A DNA stretch of 11,316 bases, from the NCBI GenBank assembly GCA_007118445.1, contig SKRP01000013.1:1-11316 (forward strand). The letters are read 5' to 3'. The notes under the pieces are model-generated. The model was not told where the DNA came from and made no database searches. It worked only from the letters and a program-made list of their open reading frames with translations. Position numbers and translations under genes: made by a program. Source of the stretch: Natronohydrobacter sp. (GTDB lineage: Bacteria; Pseudomonadota; Alphaproteobacteria; Rhodobacterales; Rhodobacteraceae). How positions within the stretch are numbered: the first letter of the stretch is position 1; each line of letters starts with the position of its first letter. This document shows, piece after piece, positions 1 to 6,155 of this stretch.

Positions 1-924
1 CGCATCCTCGCGGCCATGGGTGATCCAGGTCTCGGACGGATCAAGCTCTTCGATGGTCTGCGTAAGCTGCCCCCAGTCGACATGATCCGAGATGATCAGC
101 GGCAGTTCGACCCCGCGCTGACGGGCACGCGCGCGCACCATCATCCAGCCCGAGGCGAAAGCGATTACCGGGTCCGGGAAGCGCTGCGCCCAAGTCGCAG
201 CAAAGGCCGAGGGCGGGCCGAGGATGATCGCACCGGCGAAATCGCCCTTCTTTCCGCGCGCGACTGTGGCCGGGCGCAGATCGCCAAGGGGGATGCCTTG
301 GGTGATGTGATACTCGCAAAGTCTGGTCAATGCGCCATGGATATAGATCGGTGCGTCATAGCCCGCCGCGCGTAACAGCATGATGACGCGCTGCGCTTTG
401 CCCAAGGCATAGACACCCACCAGATGCGCGCGCTCGGGAAAGGCGCGGAGTGAGGCCAGCAGTTTGTCGATTTCCTGCGCCGGGTCGGGGTGGCGAAAGA
501 CGGGCAGGGCGAAGGTGGCCTCGGTCACGAGGATGTCGCAGGGGACGGGTTCCCATGGTGCGCAGGCCGGGTTGGGTGTGCGGGTGTAGTCGCCTGTGAC
601 AGTGATGCGGGTGGTGCGGTTTTCAACGCTGATCTGGGCCGAGCCGAGGACATGGCCCGCGGGGTGGAAGCTGACAGTGACACCGTTGATCCGGGTGAGA
701 CCGCTGGCGGGTTGGCGGCTTTGCGTGAAACCCGCGCCATAGCGCAGCGCCATGATATCGAGCGTCGGGCGTGTGGCCATGACCGCGCCATGACCCGCGC
801 GGGCATGGTCGGCATGGCCATGGGTGATCAGGGCGCGCGGGACCGGGCGCACCGGGTCGATGTGGAAATCACCCTCGGGGCAATAAAGGCCCTCGGGGCG
901 GGGGATCAGGATCGGATCGGCCAT
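1..924 (-). CDS. Ligase-associated DNA exonuclease, beta-lactamase fold (partial, C-terminus outside window)
   Basis: Reading the minus strand from an ATG at 924 gives 308 residues open to the window edge. The metallo-beta-lactamase metal-binding signature HGHADHAR is at about residues 35-42. AGHVLGSAQ follows at 89-97 and GDYTR at 111-115. A late conserved-type histidine lies in WITHGRED at the visible end. This order is typical of the RNase J/CPSF-like exonuclease family that is usually encoded beside an ATP-dependent DNA ligase and an Lhr-type helicase, and is thought to act in DNA end processing or repair. The ligase would be expected just beyond coordinate 1, which I cannot see. No Shine-Dalgarno sequence precedes the ATG; a possible promoter lies so close that the mRNA may be leaderless. 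The gene is divergent from the 143-aa gene. Only about the last tenth of the protein is probably missing. Confidence 0.88.
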   Translation of the reverse strand, partial: MADPILIPRPEGLYCPEGDFHIDPVRPVPRALITHGHADHARAGHGAVMATRPTLDIMALRYGAGFTQSRQPASGLTRINGVTVSFHPAGHVLGSAQISVENRTTRITVTGDYTRTPNPACAPWEPVPCDILVTEATFALPVFRHPDPAQEIDKLLASLRAFPERAHLVGVYALGKAQRVIMLLRAAGYDAPIYIHGALTRLCEYHITQGIPLGDLRPATVARGKKGDFAGAIILGPPSAFAATWAQRFPDPVIAFASGWMMVRARARQRGVELPLIISDHVDWGQLTQTIEELDPSETWITHGREDA

Positions 925-931
925 GGGCACA

Positions 932-959
932 GAGATAGGGTGTTTCTGCGGGCGCGCAA
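932..959 (-). promoter_or_regulatory. Possible promoter of the exonuclease gene, leaderless
   Basis: On the minus strand TTGCGC (959-954) and TATCTC (937-932) are separated by 16 nt. The -10-like element ends 7 nt before the ATG at 924, which places the expected start of transcription on or next to the start codon. The matches to consensus are modest, so this is a candidate only. The absence of a Shine-Dalgarno sequence fits a leaderless message. Confidence 0.3.
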
Positions 960-1034
960 ATGGCATGCGCAATGACAGTGAAACGCAGCTGTTGCGCGAT
1001 TTGTCTGATGGCGCGACACGAGACGGCGCAATCC

Positions 1035-1063
1035 TTGTAGCCGCAAGTGCGGGACAGTATCCT
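1035..1063 (+). promoter_or_regulatory. Candidate sigma-70-type promoter of the 143-aa gene
   Basis: TTGTAG (1035-1040) and TATCCT (1058-1063) are separated by exactly 17 nt and lie 51 nt upstream of the ATG at 1114. The spacer holds a short dyad, CCGCA-AG-TGCGG (1041-1052), which could be a small operator or coincidence in GC-rich DNA. The match is 3/6 for the -35 and 4/6 for the -10. The rest of the 925-1113 gap shows no other convincing signal. Confidence 0.35.
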
Positions 1064-1113
1064 GCTTCACACTGCAGGCGTGAACTTCCGGATTTCAAGG
1101 AGCCGCGTTCGTC

Positions 1114-1545
1114 ATGACAGGTCATGAACTGCCCGCTGGCATCGGCCCGCATGAAGGCCGGGAATTCATGCTCATGCGGGACGGCAAGAAGAACGTGGCC
1201 CTGTTCTTCGAGGTCGCGCCAGATGGCCTGGACGCCATCTTGTCGGACGGGTTCAATCTGCTTCTGTTTCGCCAGTTCGAGCATCAGGGTCGCGTTTTCT
1301 TCACGCGTATCGTGTTCCGGGATGGGTATGGGGCCGCTGCACTGCGCCTGAAGGACCTGGTGCAGCGCGGCAACAGTGCGGTTGATCCCGAGAGAGAACA
1401 TGAAATCGGTGAAATCCTGTCCTACAGGCGCGAAGATGTTGACGCATTCATAGCTCATGCGCTGTGGTGCCAGGGGCGCGCATCTGGTGAATATCAGGAT
1501 CAGGATGGCGGCAAGCGTGATCAGTCACACTTGCCGGGCCAGTAA
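1114..1545 (+). CDS. Uncharacterised 143-aa soluble protein
   Basis: I do not recognise a named family. The ATG is preceded by AAGGAG (1097-1102) at a spacing of 11 nt, and codon use is GC-rich at third positions like its neighbours, so the gene looks real. The protein is soluble, with no signal peptide or membrane segment. Residues 12-34 (PHEGREF...GKKNVALFFE) and 44-69 (SDGFNLLLFR...FFTRIVFRD) look like a compact alpha/beta domain. The segment EIGEILSYRREDVDAFIAH (98-115) looks like a conserved helical end. The last 25 or so residues are polar, rich in Gln, Asp and Gly, and probably disordered. It is transcribed toward bchO and ends in a strong inverted repeat, so it is probably monocistronic. 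I infer a small conserved hypothetical of Rhodobacterales, but this is from general impression only. Confidence 0.72.
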   Translation: MTGHELPAGIGPHEGREFMLMRDGKKNVALFFEVAPDGLDAILSDGFNLLLFRQFEHQGRVFFTRIVFRDGYGAAALRLKDLVQRGNSAVDPEREHEIGEILSYRREDVDAFIAHALWCQGRASGEYQDQDGGKRDQSHLPGQ

Positions 1546-1570
1546 GGTGCGTGCTCAGCACGCACCTTAC
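1542..1570. terminator. Strong inverted repeat at the end of the 143-aa gene, possible bidirectional terminator
   Basis: Arms GTAAGGTGCGTGC (1542-1554) and GCACGCACCTTAC (1558-1570) are a perfect 13-bp match around a 3-nt loop. The TAA stop codon at 1543-1545 lies inside the left arm. There is no T-run on either side, so this is not a classical intrinsic terminator. Its position between convergent genes suggests it separates the 143-aa gene transcript from the crtA-bchIDO transcript, or protects their 3' ends. Confidence 0.6.
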
Positions 1571-1581
1571 ATCAAGGCTGC

Positions 1582-1596
1582 GCCCGTATATCGGGC
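1582..1596. repeat. Second short inverted repeat in the convergent gap
   Basis: GCCCG (1582-1586) and CGGGC (1592-1596) flank TATAT. It lies 18 nt past the bchO stop codon (reading the minus strand) and next to the larger hairpin at 1542-1570. It may help end the bch transcript, but it is short and has no T-run. Confidence 0.3.
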
Positions 1597-1614
1597 CGAA
1601 GCCGACGCGGTCGG

Positions 1615-2499
1615 TCACCCCGGTTGTGATACCAGCGACAGGCTGCTGCGCGTTCTGTCCAGGAAGGGCCGGATTACATTGCCGATCGTTTCAGGTGCCT
1701 CCTCATGCACCAGGTGACCATACCCCGCGAGTTCGTGATACTGCGCCCTGCCCAGCACCGCCGCCGCATCGCGCGAGACCCGCATCGGCACGGCCTTGTC
1801 CTTGTCCGTGGCAATCAGCAGGCAGGGCACCATGATCTGTGCCATCCGCTCGACCAGCGGCTCCAGCTGCCATTGCGCCATCATGCCAAGCGTGCCCTCG
1901 ATATGGCGCGGATCGGTGACAAGACGTTGATAAAGCGCAACCCCGTCGGGGCCAAGGCGCGAGCCCGTGCCCTGCAACAGGCTGGCGACCTGCTCGCGTT
2001 TCGACGCCATCCGCGTGACGATCGCCGCCACGAAAGGGCTGGCCGACATGGCCTTTGCCAGTTTCGGAAACAGCCAGCCTGCAAACCCGTCAAATGGCCC
2101 CAGGGCTGCATTGATCCCCACCACAGCCTGAGGCGCGCATGGCAGGATTTCAGCCATGCGCAACGCAACGGCTGTTCCTGCCGAATGACCGATAATGGCA
2201 ACAGGCCGCCAGCCCTGATCGGCCGCAAGCGTCGCCAGATCATCCGCCATCGCGTCCAGCCCCAGCCGGAACATGCCGCCGGCCCGTGTGAAACCCTGAC
2301 CAGGCAGATCCGGAATGATCAGCCTGTACCCTGGCAGATGCGGCACGAGCGGATGAAAACTATGCGCCGACGCCCCTGCGCCGTGCAGCATCAGCAGGTC
2401 AGGGCCCTCGCCGATGAGCTGCACATGCCAGTCATGCGGGCGGCAGCGGATACGGCGCGAGTGGTGCCGCAGTGGCCAGTCCGGGGGTATGAGCTGCAT
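1615..2499 (-). CDS. bchO: BchO, magnesium chelatase-associated alpha/beta hydrolase
   Basis: This 294-aa protein has the alpha/beta-hydrolase layout. The oxyanion loop is in LMLHGAGASAHSF (about residues 37-48), the nucleophile elbow is GHSAG with Ser106 (104-108), an acidic loop is at ATDKDKAV (about 230-236), and a C-terminal histidine lies in GYGHLVHEE (His262). It is encoded directly after bchD, the place BchO holds in purple-bacterial pigment clusters. There it is annotated as a putative magnesium chelatase accessory protein; its substrate has not been established. I chose the ATG at 2499 because it begins MQLIPPDWP, lies 4 nt after the bchD stop and has a purine-rich GGGGGGA stretch upstream. 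A longer reading from 2550 would overlap bchD by 47 nt. It is the last gene of the crtA-bchI-bchD-bchO run. Confidence 0.92.
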   Translation of the reverse strand: MQLIPPDWPLRHHSRRIRCRPHDWHVQLIGEGPDLLMLHGAGASAHSFHPLVPHLPGYRLIIPDLPGQGFTRAGGMFRLGLDAMADDLATLAADQGWRPVAIIGHSAGTAVALRMAEILPCAPQAVVGINAALGPFDGFAGWLFPKLAKAMSASPFVAAIVTRMASKREQVASLLQGTGSRLGPDGVALYQRLVTDPRHIEGTLGMMAQWQLEPLVERMAQIMVPCLLIATDKDKAVPMRVSRDAAAVLGRAQYHELAGYGHLVHEEAPETIGNVIRPFLDRTRSSLSLVSQPG

Positions 2500-2503
2500 C
2501 GCC

Positions 2504-4216
2504 CTATCCCCCCAGAACTGCGGAAAGCGTGGTCTGAAGGCTGCGCGCATCAGCGCGCGGCAGGGCGATCAGGGTCGCCTGCATCTGCCCGGCCAGTTCC
2601 CCGAGCTGCGGTTTGGGCCGCAGGCTGGTATCGATCATCAGCGCCGGAATGCCCTTGGCGGCAATGGCGCGGGCGAGTCGCGTAGTTTCCGTCGCGGCCT
2701 GCGCGCGGTCCGGTCGGCCATCGAGCGCGATATTGCCGCGCCCATCGGTCAGGAAGGCCAGCGTCGGGGTCATTCCATGGCCGCGCGCCTGATCCGCCGT
2801 GGCGAGTGCGACTTGCAGCGCACTCGCCAAAGGCGTGGCACCCCCGCCGGGTAGGCCCGCCAGACGGCGCTTGGTCTGAACCAGAGAGCGCGAGGGCGGC
2901 AGGCAAAGCTCCGCATGATCGCCGCGAAAGGTCACAAGCGCGACATGATCGCGGGTCGAGTAAGCTTCGGCCAGCATCAACTCGACCGCGCCCTTCGCTT
3001 CGGCCAGACGGGCGACGGCCGCCGAGCCAGAGGCATCGACGACGAAGATGAGCACACGGTCGGTCTGGTCCTGATAGCGCTTGATGCGGATATCCGACGG
3101 CATCAGCAGCAGGCGGTCGCCCCGGTCGGGCAGCATGGCACGGCGCATCTTCTGCCAGGGCGCGGCCTGGCGCAATGTCGCGATCACATCAACCCGCGCG
3201 CCTGATCCGGGCTTGCCCGCGCGCGACGGCATGGGCCGCCCGCGCCGCAGCGATTTGCGTTTTGCGCCTGCGCCGGACGGGCCGCCCATGGCGCGTGCGA
3301 CACGCGCCGCCTGAAGCTGGGCGATCAGGCCGGGGGGGAGGGCGCTGCGGGCGGCCTCGATCAGCATTTCCTCGGGGATGTCGGTCTGCGACGAGTTCCG
3401 GGGTTCCTCGGGTGCCTGTTCGGGTTCCGGCGGCGATGGGGGTTGGTCCGGTTCAGGCGCATCTTCGGGGAAATGCATTGCCTTATGCGCAAAGCAGAGC
3501 GCGACAGCGATCTGAAGATCTGCCTCCTCGATCTGATCTGCCCCGCGCCATGCAGCATGTGCCCGCGCGCAGGCATGGGCCAGAAGCGGCGCACGCAGGC
3601 TGGAAATGCCCAGATCAGCCGCGACCCGGGTCAGGCGGTCGCGGGCCGTGGTCGAGGTGATCCTGTGAAGCCGCGCTTGTGCCGGTGCGATCAGCGCCGG
3701 GCTGAGGGTCAGCTCTGTCGTCTCGCTCCATGAAAACCCGTCGAGATCGAGAAACAGGCCCAGCCTGTCTGCGAGCGCCGCAGGCAGGTGCTCGCCCTCT
3801 TCGGCGGCTTCGTCCAGCGCGATCAACGCGAGTTGTGGCTTGCGATCCAGTGCCTGCCCCAGCCGAGCGGCCAGGCCGGGCGGGCAGCGCTCCGCCATGG
3901 TCAGTTCCAGCAGGCCGGATGTTTCCAGGAGCCCCGCATGGCGCTGCATCTCGCCTGTTGCCAGCGTGGCCGAGAGGTCGAGGCCGCCCGTGAGGGTTTC
4001 GTCGCTGGCGGACGGGTGCAGCTTGCGGGGGGCGAGGGTGGCGAGCGCGCCTTGCACGCGATCGCGAACGGGGCCTGCGCGGGCGCGCAGCCACAGCCCG
4101 CGCAGACCCGCAGGATCGATGGCGAAGAGTGCGAGCGCCAGCCCGACCAAGGCCCATGGGTCGGCCTGTGGTTCCGGACGACCGGGCTGGCCGCTGGTGT
4201 CGTCATAGGGGGTCAC
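2504..4216 (-). CDS. bchD: Magnesium chelatase subunit D (BchD)
   Basis: BchD forms the AAA+ motor of magnesium chelatase with BchI and helps BchH insert Mg2+ into protoporphyrin IX, the first committed step to bacteriochlorophyll. From the chosen start it has 570 residues. The N-terminal AAA+ domain (about 15-245) has lost the Walker A loop, with RARAGPVRD where BchI has GDRGTGKS, as expected for BchD. An acidic, proline-rich linker follows (about 248-280). The C-terminal integrin-I (von Willebrand A) domain carries MIDAS residues in DASGS (394-398), GGGATPL (Thr461) and FLTDGRG (Asp491). The start is uncertain: GTG at 4216 (VTPYDD...) and TTG at 4243 are both in frame, and neither has a Shine-Dalgarno sequence. 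I prefer GTG because TTG lies in the T-run of a hairpin. The gene is 100 nt downstream of bchI and 4 nt upstream of bchO. Confidence 0.93.
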   Translation of the reverse strand: MTPYDDTSGQPGRPEPQADPWALVGLALALFAIDPAGLRGLWLRARAGPVRDRVQGALATLAPRKLHPSASDETLTGGLDLSATLATGEMQRHAGLLETSGLLELTMAERCPPGLAARLGQALDRKPQLALIALDEAAEEGEHLPAALADRLGLFLDLDGFSWSETTELTLSPALIAPAQARLHRITSTTARDRLTRVAADLGISSLRAPLLAHACARAHAAWRGADQIEEADLQIAVALCFAHKAMHFPEDAPEPDQPPSPPEPEQAPEEPRNSSQTDIPEEMLIEAARSALPPGLIAQLQAARVARAMGGPSGAGAKRKSLRRGRPMPSRAGKPGSGARVDVIATLRQAAPWQKMRRAMLPDRGDRLLLMPSDIRIKRYQDQTDRVLIFVVDASGSAAVARLAEAKGAVELMLAEAYSTRDHVALVTFRGDHAELCLPPSRSLVQTKRRLAGLPGGGATPLASALQVALATADQARGHGMTPTLAFLTDGRGNIALDGRPDRAQAATETTRLARAIAAKGIPALMIDTSLRPKPQLGELAGQMQATLIALPRADARSLQTTLSAVLGG

Positions 4217-4240
4217 GGTCTTGCGTGCCGTCTGGCGGGG

Positions 4241-4306
4241 CAAAAGGGGGGCGCTGCCCCCCGGCCTGCGGCCTCCCCCCGGAGTATTTCAGGCAAGATG
4301 AAATCA
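4241..4306. repeat. GC-rich intergenic repeat with terminator-like hairpin between bchI and bchD
   Basis: On the plus strand, GGGGGGC-GCT-GCCCCCC (4246-4262) is a perfect 7-bp stem. Next comes GGCC-TGC-GGCC (4263-4273), then CTCCCCCC, then an AT-richer tail, GGAGTATTTCAGGCAAGATG (4281-4300). I remember similar C-run/GGAGTATTT/GGCAAGATGAA blocks between genes in many Rhodobacterales genomes; that is recollection and is not shown by this window. On the transcribed minus strand the first stem is followed directly by CTTTTG, which looks like a weak intrinsic terminator or attenuator inside the operon. It fills most of the bchI-bchD gap. Confidence 0.6.
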
Positions 4307-4316
4307 GCAGGCAGGG

Positions 4317-5318
4317 TCATGGCAGGGTCTCGGCCAGTTGGCGCGCGACCCGGGCGGTAGAGCCGGCCTCGTCCAGCGGATCGCGGCGCAGGCGGTGGCG
4401 CAAGGCCATCGGGGCAGCCGCGCGGATATGGGCGCGGCTCAGTTCGGTTGCGCCCTCATAGGCGGCGAGTGCGCGGGCCGTGCGCAGGAGCGTCAATTCG
4501 CCGCGCAACCCGTCAGACCCGAGCGCGAGGCAAACCGAGGCACAATCATGCAGCGCGACATTTGACGTGCGGATTTCGGGAAGGGCGGCGCGGGCATCGA
4601 GAATGCGGGCGCGCAGGGCGGCGTCCTGTGGCTGCCATTTCGCCATGAAACCGGCGTGATCATTCTCATAGGCATCGCGGCGGCGGATGACTTCGATGCG
4701 GGTCTCGATTCCTGTCGGGCTGGTGACTTCGACCGACAGGCCGAAGCGGTCGAGAAGCTGCGGGCGGAGTTCGCCTTCTTCGGGGTTGCCGGAACCCACA
4801 AGGACGAAGCGCGCCGGGTGGCGGATGGACATGCCTTCGCGTTCGACCACGTTTTCGCCGGATTGCGCCACATCGAGCAGCAGATCGACGATGTGATCTT
4901 CGAGCAGGTTCACTTCGTCGATATAGAGATAGCCGCGATTGGCGCGCGCGAGCAGCCCCGCCTGAAACGCCTTTTCGCCGCGTGTCAGCGCGCGTTCGAT
5001 GTCGAGCGCGCCGGTCACGCGGTCCTCGGAGACACCCAGGGGCAGGTCAACGACAGGGGTGGGGAGGGTCTCGATCTCAATTGCGGTCAATTCGGCCCAG
5101 TCGGGGCAGTCCTCTGGCCGGGCCGAATTGACCGGGCATCCCTTGACCACCTCGATTGGTGGCAAGAGCGCAGCCAAAGCGCGCACAGCCGTCGATTTCC
5201 CGGTGCCACGGTCGCCGAAAACCAGCACGCCGCCGATCTTGGGGTCGATCGCGGTCAGGATCATCGCGGTTTTCATCTCGTCCTGTCCGACGATGGCGGA
5301 GAAGGGGAAAGGCGTCAT
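4317..5318 (-). CDS. bchI: Magnesium chelatase ATPase subunit I (BchI)
   Basis: BchI is the ATP-hydrolysing AAA+ ring subunit of magnesium chelatase, working with BchD and BchH in the cytoplasm. The 333-aa protein shows Walker A GDRGTGKS (35-42), the family motif KGCPVNSARPEDCP (about 59-72), Walker B LYIDEVNLL (131-139), sensor 1 GSGNPEEG (175-182), the arginine-finger region LLDRFG (188-193) and the sensor 2 arginine in DGLRGEL (about 272). Length is normal for the family. The ATG at 5318 overlaps the crtA stop as ATGA and has AGGAGG four bases upstream, so it is preferred to the in-frame start at 5366, which lies inside crtA. The overlap implies translational coupling to crtA. The bchI-bchD spacing is unusual: 100 nt containing a repeat. 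Confidence 0.96.
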   Translation of the reverse strand: MTPFPFSAIVGQDEMKTAMILTAIDPKIGGVLVFGDRGTGKSTAVRALAALLPPIEVVKGCPVNSARPEDCPDWAELTAIEIETLPTPVVDLPLGVSEDRVTGALDIERALTRGEKAFQAGLLARANRGYLYIDEVNLLEDHIVDLLLDVAQSGENVVEREGMSIRHPARFVLVGSGNPEEGELRPQLLDRFGLSVEVTSPTGIETRIEVIRRRDAYENDHAGFMAKWQPQDAALRARILDARAALPEIRTSNVALHDCASVCLALGSDGLRGELTLLRTARALAAYEGATELSRAHIRAAAPMALRHRLRRDPLDEAGSTARVARQLAETLP

Positions 5319-6022
5319 GCGGCCTCCTGTCTGTTCAGTTGCGACAGGGGCGCGCGCCTCTGCCATGTGCCCTGCACCCCGCTGATGCGGAAGCGGGCAT
5401 AAAGTTCCTCGTTGAACCAGCCCTCGTCGCGGACCGCGCGAATGGCCACGGCATGGGGGCCGCGGCGGGCGAAATCGGCCATCGCCTGGGCATCGGGCCA
5501 GACCGAGAAGGTGACCTGATGCAAGAGCGGCACTTCGCCAATCCCGATCTTGAAGATGACATTCGGGTCGCTGCCGACCCTGGCCGAGATATCCGGCACC
5601 CGACCCCAGAAACGCAGCGCGCGGGACGGTTTCACTGTGGCGCGGGTCATGGCGGCAATGGGGCCGTCCGGCCCGTTACCTTCGGGTTTGAAGGGCGCGA
5701 CACCGGCCCAGTGGCCGCGCGCGCTATAGGGTTCGAGATAAAGCGTGCAGGACTCATCGGCCTTCGCGCGCCAGGTGGTGAATGGTCGCGCCTCCATCCC
5801 GGCCTCGGCCAGTTCTCGGCTTGTCCACGCGCAAAGGATCGCCCAGGTGCCCCAGTTGGGCCTGGGCGTGAAGCCCTCGCCCGTGCCAGAGCCGCAGAGT
5901 TTCCAGAATTCCAGCCCCGGCGCGCGCGGCAGCGACAGGCGCGCTGCCCCCATCTGGCCCAGCACCCAGAGCCGCGCCAGCGCACGGTCGAAGCGGAACA
6001 GAGACAGGGTGACAGTTTGCAT
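5315..6022 (-). CDS. crtA: Spheroidene monooxygenase (CrtA)
   Basis: CrtA adds the 2-keto group to spheroidene (giving spheroidenone) or related acyclic carotenoids when oxygen is present. The 235-aa protein has the family pattern: an N-terminal MQTVTLSLFRFD, a tryptophan-rich stretch EFWKLCGSGTGEGFTPRPNW (about 38-57), then FTTWRAKADE (about 80-89), and a C-terminal WFNEELYARFRISG segment. No signal or membrane segment is seen. The ATG at 6022 fits the known N-terminus, with a weak GAAAGG upstream. It is the first gene of crtA-bchI-bchD-bchO, overlaps bchI by 4 nt, and is divergent from crtI across a region with two PpsR/CrtJ-type sites. This arrangement is the same as in Rhodobacter. Its presence points to a pink-to-red strain making spheroidenone-type pigment under oxic conditions. 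Confidence 0.94.
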   Translation of the reverse strand: MQTVTLSLFRFDRALARLWVLGQMGAARLSLPRAPGLEFWKLCGSGTGEGFTPRPNWGTWAILCAWTSRELAEAGMEARPFTTWRAKADESCTLYLEPYSARGHWAGVAPFKPEGNGPDGPIAAMTRATVKPSRALRFWGRVPDISARVGSDPNVIFKIGIGEVPLLHQVTFSVWPDAQAMADFARRGPHAVAIRAVRDEGWFNEELYARFRISGVQGTWQRRAPLSQLNRQEAA

Positions 6023-6056
6023 CGCGAGTCATGCCTTTCGGTTTGCTCTCGCAGAA

Positions 6057-6074
6057 TGTCACAGCAACTGGACA
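6057..6074. promoter_or_regulatory. PpsR/CrtJ operator 1 (TGT-N12-ACA)
   Basis: TGTCACAGCAACTGGACA matches the TGT-N12-ACA target of the aerobic photosynthesis repressor PpsR/CrtJ exactly. It lies 35 nt upstream of the crtA start codon, over or next to the expected crtA transcription start. Its left edge is 33 bp from that of operator 2, about three helical turns, which suits cooperative binding. The site is seen in the sequence; the repressor itself is not encoded in this window. Confidence 0.8.
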
Positions 6075-6079
6075 TAGTA
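6074..6079 (-). promoter_or_regulatory. Candidate -10 element for crtA
   Basis: TACTAT on the minus strand (4/6 match to TATAAT) lies between the two PpsR/CrtJ-type sites, about 52 nt upstream of the crtA ATG. The matching -35 position falls in the second operator and is poor, which is usual for a regulated pigment promoter. On the plus strand a TTGACA (6102-6107) overlapping operator 2 could serve crtI, but no good -10 follows it. Confidence 0.35.
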
Positions 6080-6089
6080 AAGGGAAGAA

Positions 6090-6107
6090 TGTAAACCTTG
6101 ATTGACA
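6090..6107. promoter_or_regulatory. PpsR/CrtJ operator 2 (TGT-N12-ACA)
   Basis: TGTAAACCTTGATTGACA is a second exact TGT-N12-ACA palindrome. Its right end contains TTGACA (6102-6107), a -35-like hexamer facing crtI, so a repressor bound here could block crtI transcription directly while also affecting crtA. The crtI ATG is 48 nt further on. Paired sites in the crtA-crtI gap are known in Rhodobacter. Confidence 0.8.
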
Positions 6108-6155
6108 GTTTTGACCAGTGTAAGCTGCGCGAAACAGAGAAGACGGGAACCCGAG

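Noticed and set aside
16..975. Plus-strand open frames of 119 and 161 codons at the left edge
   Set aside because: Antisense to the exonuclease, whose metal-binding motifs are clear.
1002..1018. TGT...ACA palindrome upstream of the 143-aa gene
   Set aside because: The spacing is 11 nt, not the 12 required for PpsR/CrtJ, and the flanks do not support it.
1705..2685. A 326-codon open frame on the plus strand, opposite bchO and the end of bchD
   Set aside because: Antisense to well-supported bchO and bchD, with Arg/His/Gln-rich composition typical of a shadow frame.
6102..6155. N-terminal extension of CrtI by 18 residues
   Set aside because: It would put coding sequence inside the second PpsR/CrtJ site and the promoter region, and it is unlike known CrtI N-termini.
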